From contig NZ_RCVZ01000004.1 in the NCBI RefSeq assembly GCF_003668575.1, positions 226,876-290,875 of the forward strand: a stretch of 64,000 nt of DNA, in the 5' to 3' direction. The position numbers were made by a program, and so were the translations under genes. A model generated the notes under the pieces. The model was given only the letters and a program-made list of their open reading frames with translations. It was not told where the DNA came from and made no database searches. This DNA is from Falsibacillus albus. Its GTDB lineage: Bacteria; Bacillota; Bacilli; Bacillales; DSM-25281. Shown here one piece after another: positions 16,256 to 24,880 of the stretch (its first letter is position 1; each line of letters opens with the position of its first letter).

Positions 16256-17388
16256 TCCCACTGCTCCTCTTCTTCCATCATTGTCAAATAGATTTGTTGC
16301 TGTTCATCCAGAACCCGTTCAACCGAGAAGCAACTTTTGATCAGTTGAACTCCCTCCATGCCTGCTTTTGTACGTAAATCTGGATTTGATTGAAGAAGGG
16401 GCAACAAGTCTTGCAGCATGTCAATGTCTTTGTCGATGATCCACCCATTTTTACCATGTGAAACCAAATCCCTATGACCTCGAATATCACTGACTATAAC
16501 AGGTAGACCGCATGCCATTGCTTCCATAATGTTGACTGGGAGCCCTTCTCTTCTGCTTGAAGAGATGGCAAGGTCGCATATTGGGAGAATTTTCTCAATT
16601 CCCTTTTTAAATCCAAGAAAATCAACCATGTGGTCGACGCCTAACTTTTCTGCCAAAACCTTGCATTCTTTAAGGAGATGGCCTTCACCTGCTAATAATA
16701 ACCTTGTATTCGGAAGACTTGGTTTAATGGATTTTAATAAGTAAATGAGCGATTGCTGGTTTTTATTATGGTTGAACTCAGCAGCGTAAAATAATAAAAA
16801 ATCATCGGAAAGGTAACCCAATGACTTTCTTATCGATACTTTTTCATTTTCGCTGATTGGCTTGAATTTTGCCTGATCCACGCCGACTCCGTGGACATGC
16901 TTTATGGTCTGGGCATTTAACCGTTTTCTAGCAAAATCATAGTCCTCTTTATTGATTGTGACCAAGCAATCTGTATACCTAGATAGGTATTTTTCAATCG
17001 GATAATATATCAACCAATTTTTTTTGGGTGCGCCTTTACAAAAATGAAATCCATGAGCGGTATAAATGACTTTTGTTCCATTTGCCCTATGTTTACGGGC
17101 AGCAAGTCTTGCAAGTACTCCGCCCATCGGTGTGTGGCAGTGCACGATTTGATAATGGAACTTATTTATAAGCCTTTTTAATCCTTTGTAGGCACTTATA
17201 TTCTTTCTATTAAAAGGTGAACGCTGTAAAGGAAGGTTGAATTTGTGATCCACATATGGGATTTCCAGTTCTCCGCAAGCAGCTAAATGGACCTCCCAGC
17301 CTTGTTCTTTAAACCATTTTAAGTACGGCAAATGGAACGCTTTAAAATGGTAATCCACAGTTGCGCAAAATAATACTCTTTTTACCAT
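16240..17388 (-). CDS. epsD: EpsD-like GT4 glycosyltransferase
   Basis: A 382-aa GT-B enzyme. FCATVDYHFKAFHLPYLKWF at the start, IVHCHTPMGGVLARLAAR, VIYTAHGFHFCKGAPKKNW and the donor loop LAISSSRREGLPVNIMEAMA follow the EpsD pattern. It lies 165 bp after epsC; the gap shows only AT-rich DNA and no clear terminator. It is expected to act second in assembly of the repeat unit, after EpsL. Confidence 0.9.
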   Translation of the reverse strand: MVKRVLFCATVDYHFKAFHLPYLKWFKEQGWEVHLAACGELEIPYVDHKFNLPLQRSPFNRKNISAYKGLKRLINKFHYQIVHCHTPMGGVLARLAARKHRANGTKVIYTAHGFHFCKGAPKKNWLIYYPIEKYLSRYTDCLVTINKEDYDFARKRLNAQTIKHVHGVGVDQAKFKPISENEKVSIRKSLGYLSDDFLLFYAAEFNHNKNQQSLIYLLKSIKPSLPNTRLLLAGEGHLLKECKVLAEKLGVDHMVDFLGFKKGIEKILPICDLAISSSRREGLPVNIMEAMACGLPVIVSDIRGHRDLVSHGKNGWIIDKDIDMLQDLLPLLQSNPDLRTKAGMEGVQLIKSCFSVERVLDEQQQIYLTMMEEEEQWEWACQ

Positions 17389-17552
17389 TGTCCATCTTCC
17401 ATTCTACAATTATTTATAGTGTGTCCCCGGTTAAGCTGGTTAATTTCAAAATACGGTTAAAACACAATTTTTCAGAAGACAGTTTTTATTTTTTTGCCAA
17501 GAAAGGCAATCGGCTTCCTTAAACAATAAGCACTCACTAAAATAATGGTCTA

Positions 17553-19382
17553 TTAATATAGGGAAGCTGCCACAGCAGGCTTTTCAGAAGGTCGATTATT
17601 AGCTAAATCAATTAGCCATTTTCTTAATTCATCCTTAGACTTCTCGTTGTATTTCGCAGTGATTTCATCTATTTCTTCAATGTATAAGTGAGTCGACTTT
17701 CCAATATAGATTTTTGGGTAAATTTGTTGATTGTCTTCCTCGCCTTCCTTCAACAATTCTTCAAATAGTTTTTCTCCCGGTCTCATTCCCGTAATTTTTA
17801 TACCGATTTCTTCAACGGAATGGCCAGAAAGCTTGATCAGATTTTTCGCCAAGTCTATTATTTTCACAGGTTCGCCCATATCCAAGACAAACACCTCACC
17901 GCCATTCGCTAACACCCCTGCTTGTATGACCAGCTTGGATGCCTCGGGTATAGTCATGAAGTATCTCACCATATCTGGATGTGTCACCGTTAAAGGACCG
18001 CCTCTTTGTATCTGTTTTTTAAATAATGGTATGACGCTTCCCCTGCTTCCAAGTACATTCCCAAATCTGACCACGACGAATTTCGTATTGCTATCCTGAT
18101 TCATATGCTGGATGATCATTTCTGATAACCGTTTTGTAGCACCCATCACGCTTGTCGGATTGACGGCTTTGTCACTTGAAATCATCACGAAGGTCTTGAC
18201 GGAATGCCAGCTTGCTGCATTGGCGACATTCATCGTGCCGATCATATTATTCTTTACGGCCTCTTCGGGACTCCGCTCCATTAAAGGGACGTGCTTATGG
18301 GCTGCTGCATGATAAACAACGTCCGGCTGATATTGATCCATGACCTGCATCATCTTCTTGGCATCCTGTAAATCTGCAATTTCAGGGACAAATTGAATAT
18401 TTGTTTCTCTATACTTTTCCCTTAATTCCATCTCAATCGAATAAATACTGTTTTCCCCATGACCGAGCAAAACCAGTTTTGCCGGGTGAAATTTTCCTAT
18501 TTGCCGGCATATTTCAGACCCTATCGAACCTCCTGCACCAGTCACGAGCACAACCTTATCAGTAATCGACTCAGCGATGCTTGCCATATCCAAGTGAACT
18601 TGGGCGCGTCCCAATAAATCTTCGACTTGAACATCCCGAAATTGATTAACCGACACCCTGCCTGATACTATGTCTTCAAGCATAGGCAAGATTTGCGTTT
18701 TCGCCTTCGTTTTCATGCACTCCTGAAAAATATTATTCAGCTGCCTTTTACTCAAAGATGGAATTGCAATGACGATCAAGTCGATTCGATGACGGCTAAC
18801 TGCGTCCTCAATTTTGGAAATACCTCCTATCACCGGTATTCCAAGATAATGCAAGTGCTGTTTTTTGACATTATCATCTATAAAACCGACCGGAAGTAAA
18901 TCTGTTTCTTTGTTGAATAACAGCTGACGAACAACCATCATACCAGCTGAACCTGCCCCGATGATCAATGTCCTTTTTAGATTTTCTTTCTTTGTCGATT
19001 TTGAATCCCTGTGCATTCTGAACAAAAATCTCGAACCGCTAATCAATACAAATTGAAGGAGGGCGGTTATAATTATTTTTCTGATTGAACTGGTACTTGC
19101 TGTCAATATCAGAAAGACAGCCGATGTTGCGGTTGAATAAAATATGACTTTGCAAATGACAATCAGCTCACCTATACCTGCAAACTCCCAAGCTTTTTTG
19201 TATAAACTGAAGCAAAAGGAGTAGATTGAGTAGCAAAAAAGCATGACAATTAGTATGGTTGAAAAATCTTTGTTCCAATTTTGCGGTTCTCCTTGAATCA
19301 GTAAGCAGGCTGAAACCAAAGAGGATAATATAATGGCGGAATCCAGAAAGAGAAAAAAAGAAAGACGCTGCCGATATTTCAT
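17553..19382 (-). CDS. epsC: EpsC-like NDP-sugar 4,6-dehydratase
   Basis: A 609-aa protein with four or five N-terminal transmembrane helices (about residues 8-130), a first NAD-binding fold (RTLIIGAGSAGMMVVRQLL) and a second SDR dehydratase domain (VLVTGAGGSIGSEICRQI, YHAAAHKHVPLME, then SSDKAVNPTSVMGATKR where the usual Tyr of YxxxK is Met). This is the CapD/EpsC layout; Met in place of the catalytic Tyr is typical of that long group. It would make the 4-keto-6-deoxy sugar used by EpsN. The start at 19382 follows AAGGAGGTCACAT; six codons upstream is another ATG that would sit inside the Shine-Dalgarno. Confidence 0.92.
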   Translation of the reverse strand: MKYRQRLSFFLFLDSAIILSSLVSACLLIQGEPQNWNKDFSTILIVMLFCYSIYSFCFSLYKKAWEFAGIGELIVICKVIFYSTATSAVFLILTASTSSIRKIIITALLQFVLISGSRFLFRMHRDSKSTKKENLKRTLIIGAGSAGMMVVRQLLFNKETDLLPVGFIDDNVKKQHLHYLGIPVIGGISKIEDAVSRHRIDLIVIAIPSLSKRQLNNIFQECMKTKAKTQILPMLEDIVSGRVSVNQFRDVQVEDLLGRAQVHLDMASIAESITDKVVLVTGAGGSIGSEICRQIGKFHPAKLVLLGHGENSIYSIEMELREKYRETNIQFVPEIADLQDAKKMMQVMDQYQPDVVYHAAAHKHVPLMERSPEEAVKNNMIGTMNVANAASWHSVKTFVMISSDKAVNPTSVMGATKRLSEMIIQHMNQDSNTKFVVVRFGNVLGSRGSVIPLFKKQIQRGGPLTVTHPDMVRYFMTIPEASKLVIQAGVLANGGEVFVLDMGEPVKIIDLAKNLIKLSGHSVEEIGIKITGMRPGEKLFEELLKEGEEDNQQIYPKIYIGKSTHLYIEEIDEITAKYNEKSKDELRKWLIDLANNRPSEKPAVAASLY

Positions 19383-19464
19383 ATGTGACCTCCTTTTCAA
19401 TCTTAAATAGTAAAGTGCTTAATGATAGATTCATATGAGAATATATCATTAAAAACTTTAATAA

Positions 19465-19585
19465 AATCGGGGCATCCAACCCCCCCTCACACCACACTTT
19501 TGACGACTTGCGTCTAAGGTCCTGCAACCCACAGCGTGACCGAGTGCCTCCATTGATAACGGATAGGAAGGCATCACCGAACAAT
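19465..19585 (-). ncRNA. EAR (eps-associated RNA) antiterminator candidate
   Basis: Between epsB and epsC, exactly where EAR lies in B. subtilis, there is a GC-rich, structured stretch in otherwise AT-rich DNA. On the minus strand it reads GGTTGCAGGACCTTAGACGC and AAGTCGTCAAAAGTGTGG, with pairing arms such as GGCATCC/GGATGCC-like ends. EAR makes RNA polymerase read through internal terminators of the eps operon. The call rests on position and on remembered features; I could not run a covariance model. The boundaries are approximate. Confidence 0.72.
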
Positions 19586-19587
19586 AT

Positions 19588-19613
19588 GTTCTTTATCGTT
19601 CTTATTAACGAAC
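19588..19613. promoter_or_regulatory. Degenerate SinR-like sites before EAR
   Basis: One perfect half-site GTTCTTT (19588-19594) is followed by GTTCTTATTAACGAAC (19598-19613), an imperfect inverted pair. They lie between epsB and the EAR candidate, so an internal regulated promoter is possible, but no clear -10 is assigned. Confidence 0.4.
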
Positions 19614-19634
19614 GGTAGGTCTAAAAAAAGACAA

Positions 19635-20291
19635 TCACTCATTAATTATTACACCTATATACCTTGCTTTGGCCAGGTCCAATTCTTTTTTCATTTCAAT
19701 CGCTTTTTTTAATTTTGTCCTCCCCTTATTCACTACGATGACGACTCCATCACATTGATTGGAAAGCAGCTTTGTATCGGTTACCTCCAAAACAGATGGA
19801 GAATCAAGCAAAACAAAATCATATATTTCCAAAGCATTCGTCAATAAATTTTGAAAGATTTGAGATCCTAAAAGCGCAACTGGATTGTAAGGTATCGCTC
19901 CACTTATTAAAATATCGAGTTTCCCTACTTTTGTTCTGAGCCTTGCTTGTTCAAATGTGCATTCACCAGCTAAGATATCCGTTAATCCTTTTTTATTTGG
20001 AATCTTCAAGATTGAATGCAGACTGGGATTTCTTAAATTTGCATCGATTAAAAGCACTTTCTTCTTTTGCTGAGCCATAGATACTGCAAGATTTGCGGCA
20101 CAGGTCGATTTTCCCTCCCCAAGTGATGTGGAAGTAATTACAATGGATCGGCTTTTTTCTTCAGGCATGGAGAACTTTATATTCGTTAAGATGGTTCGGT
20201 ACTGTTCCGATATGATGGAATCTGGATGGGTATGGGCAATCAAATTTCTGCGGCTGTTTTTGCGAAAATTCATTCTCTTCATTCTAATCAT
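19635..20291 (-). CDS. epsB: EpsB/CpsD-like BY-kinase without a tyrosine tail
   Basis: A 218-aa bacterial tyrosine-kinase ATPase. Walker A is SLGEGKST, Walker A' is VLLIDANLRNPSLH and Walker B is FVLLDSP. The protein ends at GVIINE, just where related proteins continue into a cluster of Tyr residues that are autophosphorylated; that tail is absent here. The start at 20291 has AAGGG 8 bp upstream and overlaps epsA by 8 bp. With EpsA it forms the membrane kinase that controls export and chain length. Confidence 0.88.
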   Translation of the reverse strand: MIRMKRMNFRKNSRRNLIAHTHPDSIISEQYRTILTNIKFSMPEEKSRSIVITSTSLGEGKSTCAANLAVSMAQQKKKVLLIDANLRNPSLHSILKIPNKKGLTDILAGECTFEQARLRTKVGKLDILISGAIPYNPVALLGSQIFQNLLTNALEIYDFVLLDSPSVLEVTDTKLLSNQCDGVVIVVNKGRTKLKKAIEMKKELDLAKARYIGVIINE

Positions 20292-20973
20292 AGCTTTCAC
20301 CCTTTATGGCAATATTCAACCGCATACGATTTTTCTTCATGATATTCCTTCTGGTCATCCTCGAAACATTTCCCAATATAGGTATTCCTAGATATTCTTC
20401 GATTTCACTTTCTTTATTGATGGTCTCATCCAAAGAATCCATAAGAAACACAAGACCCAAACCGATAACGAACCCAATACCCATTGCCTCTATTAAAGAT
20501 GAATTGCTGCTTTCATTGATTGGCCAGGGGTTTACATTTGCTTCTGATAGAATTCGTACATCTCGGAAATTAACAATATTCGGCACCTCATTCTTAAATA
20601 CCGAAGCCGTTTTATTGGCAATCTGTGCAGCACGCTCAGGATTGGTATCGACTACACTTATCCGGACAACTTGAGAATCATCAATGTTGTCCACAATGAT
20701 CTTCCCCGCAAGTGCATCTGCTGAAAATGGAAGTTTTAATTGATTTGCAACCTTTTGGAGCACGGTGGAGTCCTTGATAATGACCTGCAAAGTTTTCATG
20801 TATCCAGGATCGGCACCGATAATAATCTTCGTTGATGTTTGATAGAGTGGCGTGGTAAAGTATTTGCTATGTATCCATCCCGCTGCAATTGATAAAAATA
20901 TCATTAAAATGATTATCCAGAAACGCTTTTCTATCACACGGAGAAGATCTTTAATATTGATTTCTTTCACCAT
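20284..20973 (-). CDS. epsA: EpsA-like Wzz/kinase-modulator protein
   Basis: A 229-aa Wzz-family membrane protein. There are two transmembrane helices, at about residues 18-36 and 167-188, flanking an extracytoplasmic domain, with a cytoplasmic C-terminal tail that would activate EpsB. The N-terminal EINIKDLLRVIEKRFWIIIL is typical of eps/cps modulators. It is the first gene of the eps operon and lies about 95 bp downstream of the -10 with two SinR-like palindromes in front. Confidence 0.9.
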   Translation of the reverse strand: MVKEINIKDLLRVIEKRFWIIILMIFLSIAAGWIHSKYFTTPLYQTSTKIIIGADPGYMKTLQVIIKDSTVLQKVANQLKLPFSADALAGKIIVDNIDDSQVVRISVVDTNPERAAQIANKTASVFKNEVPNIVNFRDVRILSEANVNPWPINESSNSSLIEAMGIGFVIGLGLVFLMDSLDETINKESEIEEYLGIPILGNVSRMTRRNIMKKNRMRLNIAIKGESYD

Positions 20974-21009
20974 ACTATTCAGCCACCTATCGCAAAGAAA
21001 TTGTATTTT

Positions 21010-21025
21010 GTTCTAAATAAAGAAC
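21010..21025. promoter_or_regulatory. SinR-like operator in the eps leader
   Basis: GTTCTAAATAAAGAAC: one perfect half-site (AAAGAAC) and one imperfect, in the same 7-2-7 layout as the other operators. It lies about 40 bp downstream of the expected eps transcription start and 37 bp from the epsA start codon. Confidence 0.65.
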
Positions 21026-21066
21026 GATTGATTTAAAAAAATTATTTAAGAAACTATTATATTACC

Positions 21067-21095
21067 ATTTTAGTTCTTTATAAAGAACACGTCAA
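21067..21095 (-). promoter_or_regulatory. eps promoter with a SinR palindrome filling its spacer
   Basis: Minus strand: -35 TTGACG (21090-21095), 17-bp spacer, -10 TAAAAT (21067-21072). The spacer is one T plus the perfect palindrome GTTCTTTATAAAGAAC (21073-21088). SinR binding there would block RNA polymerase directly. It lies 90 bp upstream of epsA and 18 bp after the lasso exporter gene. Confidence 0.78.
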
Positions 21096-21112
21096 ATTAT
21101 TTATCGACTTCA

Positions 21113-22933
21113 TTAATAAGTAGCCGCAGCTAATTTTCTTTCTGTTTGCCCAGGTTTGTTTAGAAGCTGATGAAAAAGTCCATTTGTTTTCCCGGCCAGC
21201 TCATGATACCGTCCCTTCTCAATGACTCTACCGTGTTCCATTACGATAATTTGATCTGCATTTTGAATCGTCGATAGCCGATGTGCAACTACAATTATGG
21301 TCATTTTGCCTTTCATTTGTTCCAATGCATACTGGATGGCAGCTTCATTAATTGTATCAAGCGCGCTTGTTGCCTCATCCAATATAAGGATACTCGGCTT
21401 TTTCAATAGTGCCCGTGCCATTACAATCCTTTGACGTTCTCCACCTGATAGCTTCACGCCCCTATCCCCAATCAACGTCTCCAGCCCCTTAGGCAGCTTT
21501 TGAATGAATGATTCAGCAGCAGCAAATTTTAATGCTTCCCAAATTTCCGCATCTGTTGCTTTTTGATTCGTAAGCAGAAGATTTTCTCTAATGCTTGCAT
21601 TGAATAAGAACGCATCCTGTGGAACATAACTGATTGATTGCCTTAGAGATAACATCTTATCCGTTGTCATTTTATTTCCATCAATATATATATTTCCCTC
21701 AGTTGGTTGATAAAGCCCCATAATCAGATCTATTAATGTGCTTTTGCCGGCTCCTGAATGCCCTACTACAGCTGTCATCTGATTGGCTGGGATATTAATG
21801 GAAATGTTGACTAAAGCAGCCGTTTCATTTTGATTTTCATAGTGAAACGTTATATTGCTGCAAAGGATATTTTTTTGGATATTGATTGGCTGGATTGGTT
21901 GAGATCCATCACTAAATGAAAATTCCTTTGACTTATAGCATTCTTCTTGAAGGGTGTATATAGATTCAAATGCAGGAACGGATGATGCGATTTGTTCCAG
22001 ACTTGACTGTATACCTGAAAATCGCGGCCAAAGCCTCGAAAAAATTAAGATGATCATTAGTAAAGTAGCAGGATTGCTCTTAAAGACAAGTACTGAAATA
22101 AGAATGAATATTGAGATAAATAATGCCGATGCTATTTTATATACTAATTGAGAATTTGTCCTGATCCCCATGATTACCCTTTGTTCCTTCGTTATAGTTT
22201 CACACCAATGTTCAAGCCAGGCCAGGCGCGGCCTTTCAAGGGAATTGCTTTTAATATCCTTGATGCCATTGAAGTGATCGGATATTCCGGACAAATACTT
22301 CCTTGAAAGATCAGTAGTTTGAAACCCCACTTTTTTCGATTGAGCAACGTATTTTTTTGACAGGTTAATGATAATCCCGCCTGCACAAATGACAAATAAA
22401 GTCAGTGACGGGGAAATCAAAGCTGCCAATCCAATTTGAATAATCGAAAACATGATGGAGGTCAGAAGCTGAAGAAACGTATTCGTCCCGGCGCTCACTC
22501 TACTTAATTCGCTTGTTAGTGCATTTATCAGATCGGATTTTCTTTTTTGGACAAAAAAGCTCCAGTTCGATTGAAGAATGCTTTGATAAGTATCCAAACG
22601 AAGTCGATTAATAAAGCCAACTTGTAGGGACATATTTTTCCTTACTATAGATCGCTGAAACAGTGCCTGCACGATGACGATCACCAAAAAAACGGTTAGG
22701 CTGATTGGCAATGCCCATGTTTTAGGGATTGAATTCAATATGTTCAATATACCCAAAAGGCGATTATTCGGAGAATCAAAAGAAATAAGTCCGCTTGCAG
22801 CCAGCATTGGTATAAGCATGATCATTCCTATGCCTTCTAGCAAACTTGCAACAATCATTCCAATCATATTTATGATTAGATTAAATCCTGTAAAAATGTA
22901 CATTTGTTTAGAAAAATACCACAAATGCTTCAT
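21113..22933 (-). CDS. Lasso peptide ABC exporter
   Basis: A 606-aa fused permease-ATPase (LarD/McjD-type). Six transmembrane helices lie within residues about 12-310; the ATPase has Walker A GHSGAGKST (about 389), signature LSGGERQR (about 493) and Walker B ILILDEATSALD. It exports the mature lasso peptide and often gives self-immunity. It is the last gene of the lasso operon, 10 bp after the nucleotidyltransferase gene; the eps promoter starts right behind it with no clear terminator between. Confidence 0.9.
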   Translation of the reverse strand: MKHLWYFSKQMYIFTGFNLIINMIGMIVASLLEGIGMIMLIPMLAASGLISFDSPNNRLLGILNILNSIPKTWALPISLTVFLVIVIVQALFQRSIVRKNMSLQVGFINRLRLDTYQSILQSNWSFFVQKRKSDLINALTSELSRVSAGTNTFLQLLTSIMFSIIQIGLAALISPSLTLFVICAGGIIINLSKKYVAQSKKVGFQTTDLSRKYLSGISDHFNGIKDIKSNSLERPRLAWLEHWCETITKEQRVIMGIRTNSQLVYKIASALFISIFILISVLVFKSNPATLLMIILIFSRLWPRFSGIQSSLEQIASSVPAFESIYTLQEECYKSKEFSFSDGSQPIQPINIQKNILCSNITFHYENQNETAALVNISINIPANQMTAVVGHSGAGKSTLIDLIMGLYQPTEGNIYIDGNKMTTDKMLSLRQSISYVPQDAFLFNASIRENLLLTNQKATDAEIWEALKFAAAESFIQKLPKGLETLIGDRGVKLSGGERQRIVMARALLKKPSILILDEATSALDTINEAAIQYALEQMKGKMTIIVVAHRLSTIQNADQIIVMEHGRVIEKGRYHELAGKTNGLFHQLLNKPGQTERKLAAATY

Positions 22934-22943
22934 TGGAAGCCTC

Positions 22944-24077
22944 CTATGTTAGAGCTGATTTCTTTGTCTTCCTCCATAACCATATCATTGGCCTCAACGG
23001 AAAATATAACAAATGCAACACTTTGGGCAGGGGCATAGCCAATGCATCCTCAGGATATGGGTAGAAATAGCTGAAAAAAGACAGTCCTTTTTGAAAAAAA
23101 GATTTAAGAGAAAAAATATATTTTTTGTGATAGGTTGATATTTCTTCGCTCAATGGCAGGGAATGAAGATTGATCATCCTTTCCAAATAAAAAATCGTTC
23201 CTTCCGCTAATTGCATTGATTTATTATGACATAAGATTCGATCATACTCCCTTGGGATTTTACTGGATAGTAATTGAGATGATAGAATCATTGCCTGTCC
23301 CCCCAGCTGGGTTGAATGGAATTTACGGAGCAGACGAATCGTGAAATGATGGTCCATGGGAAGCTTAAGCATTTGATGGATATCCAATAGCCACCTGAGC
23401 CTTGACCAGCCATGTCTTGAGCCATGGGAAATCAGAAAGACAAATAAATCTTCCACCCCAAGAGTATGTACAGGAAGACCACCTATCACTTCAGTCTCTC
23501 TCCTTTCCCATAGCTCCTTGAACGCAGGCTCCAATCCAGGGCCTGGATTCAATCTCCAATGAATCTCTATTTTGACCTGTTTTTGCGGGTGAACGTACGT
23601 AAAATGATGATGCCTCCACTTCCAATCATTCAAAACAGTCATAATATATTCATCTTTACGATAGCCCTCTGCCACTAGTAATTTTTCAGCAATCCCTAAA
23701 TCCTTGATAGGGATAAGGATATCCAAATCACCAGAGGTTCGAAGCGAAAGGTCGCCATATAACTTTTTTGCCAGCATCGGGCCCTTTAAATGAAGCATTG
23801 GAATATCATTTTCAGCAAAGATTTTACCTACCGCTTCCATTTCCTTGGTTAAATGGAGCATATGAAATATATTCGCCTCATATAGCTTTGTTATCCCTTC
23901 ACTGACATATGTTGGAACAACTGTTTGTCCCTGTTTGACTTTGGGATACAGCTGTGGATATAATCGATGATGTTTAACTAAATCAATGAAGGCGCCCCAA
24001 TCAAAGTCGTCATTTATAGGGATTGGATTTTGGCTAATAGATGATTCGTCCTCCAGCAATTTAAGCAAATAGTTCAT
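22944..24077 (-). CDS. Nucleotidyltransferase-family protein of the lasso cluster
   Basis: A 377-aa protein when started at 24077, just after the B2 stop; the frame is open to 24158 and an earlier start inside B2 is possible. LKG at about 97-99 and LRTSGDLDILI with D117/D119 mark the nucleotidyltransferase active site, followed by KIEIHWRLNPG. It is a distant paralogue of the 241-1233 protein, in the same order relative to the RRE protein and exporter. Such genes accompany paeninodin-type clusters; their reaction is not known to me. Confidence 0.8.
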   Translation of the reverse strand: MNYLLKLLEDESSISQNPIPINDDFDWGAFIDLVKHHRLYPQLYPKVKQGQTVVPTYVSEGITKLYEANIFHMLHLTKEMEAVGKIFAENDIPMLHLKGPMLAKKLYGDLSLRTSGDLDILIPIKDLGIAEKLLVAEGYRKDEYIMTVLNDWKWRHHHFTYVHPQKQVKIEIHWRLNPGPGLEPAFKELWERRETEVIGGLPVHTLGVEDLFVFLISHGSRHGWSRLRWLLDIHQMLKLPMDHHFTIRLLRKFHSTQLGGQAMILSSQLLSSKIPREYDRILCHNKSMQLAEGTIFYLERMINLHSLPLSEEISTYHKKYIFSLKSFFQKGLSFFSYFYPYPEDALAMPLPKVLHLLYFPLRPMIWLWRKTKKSALT

Positions 24078-24078
24078 T

Positions 24079-24585
24079 TCATTTGATAATCGGGAAACGT
24101 TTAGCTTTATTGGCACATTTTTCACCTTCATTTGATAGATTGGAGAGAAAACCAGCAAACATTCCTACCACAGTAAATTTTTCTTTGCCTTGCGACCCTG
24201 TAATAAAATATGGGCCACTTCTCAGCCAAGCATGGGCAGCGAGCTTTCCATTATCATCTTTGCCCATTCCTAAGTATAGTGTGCTTTCAATATTCCTTCT
24301 TTTTAGCATCTTCATCGCTGAAATTGCTTTAACAAGGCATTGACTTTCCCAAAAAGTATACTTGCTCATCATTTCTACTGCATTTGAAACTTTGCTTAAA
24401 ATTTTTCGATCAGTGTCGTTTGGGGAGTGGCTTGTTTCTTCCATATAAGTACCGAGTGAAGGAGAGATCTTTGAAAAGGGAAGCAATTTCAATACCCGTG
24501 CAAAAGCTAAATAAAAGTACGCTTCTACCCACAACAGCTTGATGATGGATTCAGTATTCCAAAAGATTTTAAATTTCTTGGTCAT
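24079..24585 (-). CDS. Lasso peptide leader protease (B2 protein)
   Basis: A 168-aa transglutaminase-like cysteine protease. The catalytic Cys lies in WESQCLVKAISAMKML and the His in KLAAHAWLRSG, in the order and spacing of lasso B2 proteins; the Asp/Glu partner follows. It removes the leader from the precursor when guided by B1. The start at 24585 lies within the B1 gene (17-bp overlap). The frame extends upstream to 24675 in B1, which I regard as shadow. Confidence 0.87.
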   Translation of the reverse strand: MTKKFKIFWNTESIIKLLWVEAYFYLAFARVLKLLPFSKISPSLGTYMEETSHSPNDTDRKILSKVSNAVEMMSKYTFWESQCLVKAISAMKMLKRRNIESTLYLGMGKDDNGKLAAHAWLRSGPYFITGSQGKEKFTVVGMFAGFLSNLSNEGEKCANKAKRFPIIK

Positions 24586-24880
24586 TTTCAAACTTAACCT
24601 GGATAAGGCCTTCTTGTAATAACGATTCAAGAAATGAAATAACCTGATCTTCACATTGATCTCGATAAACCTCATAAATTTCAGTCAATGAAGAAACCAT
24701 TTGACAAACTGTTAATGGCGATTCGAGCATATCCCAAATTTGTCCGCCCATCTCACCTAAATTATAATATTTTCCGTTGCCAATGCAGAGCATTACTTTC
24801 TCATCCCCCATGGCACTGACAATATTCCCTTCACATTGCACAAATGTTTGATCAAGTGTTACTAATGGCTTTGTAATCAT
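24569..24880 (-). CDS. Lasso B1 (PqqD-like RRE protein)
   Basis: A 103-aa PqqD-family protein with MLCIGNGKYYNLGEMGGQIW and a helical C-terminal half. Its RRE fold binds the precursor leader, here probably through W5-x-x-P8-x-L10 in place of the common YxxP. The start has AAGGAGA 7 bp upstream and overlaps the kinase by 29 bp; its own end overlaps B2. Confidence 0.88.
   Translation of the reverse strand: MITKPLVTLDQTFVQCEGNIVSAMGDEKVMLCIGNGKYYNLGEMGGQIWDMLESPLTVCQMVSSLTEIYEVYRDQCEDQVISFLESLLQEGLIQVKFENDQEI

Noticed and set aside
19168..19584. 138-aa minus-strand ORF over the epsB-epsC gap
   Set aside because: It covers the EAR candidate and runs into epsC out of frame; composition is not protein-like.
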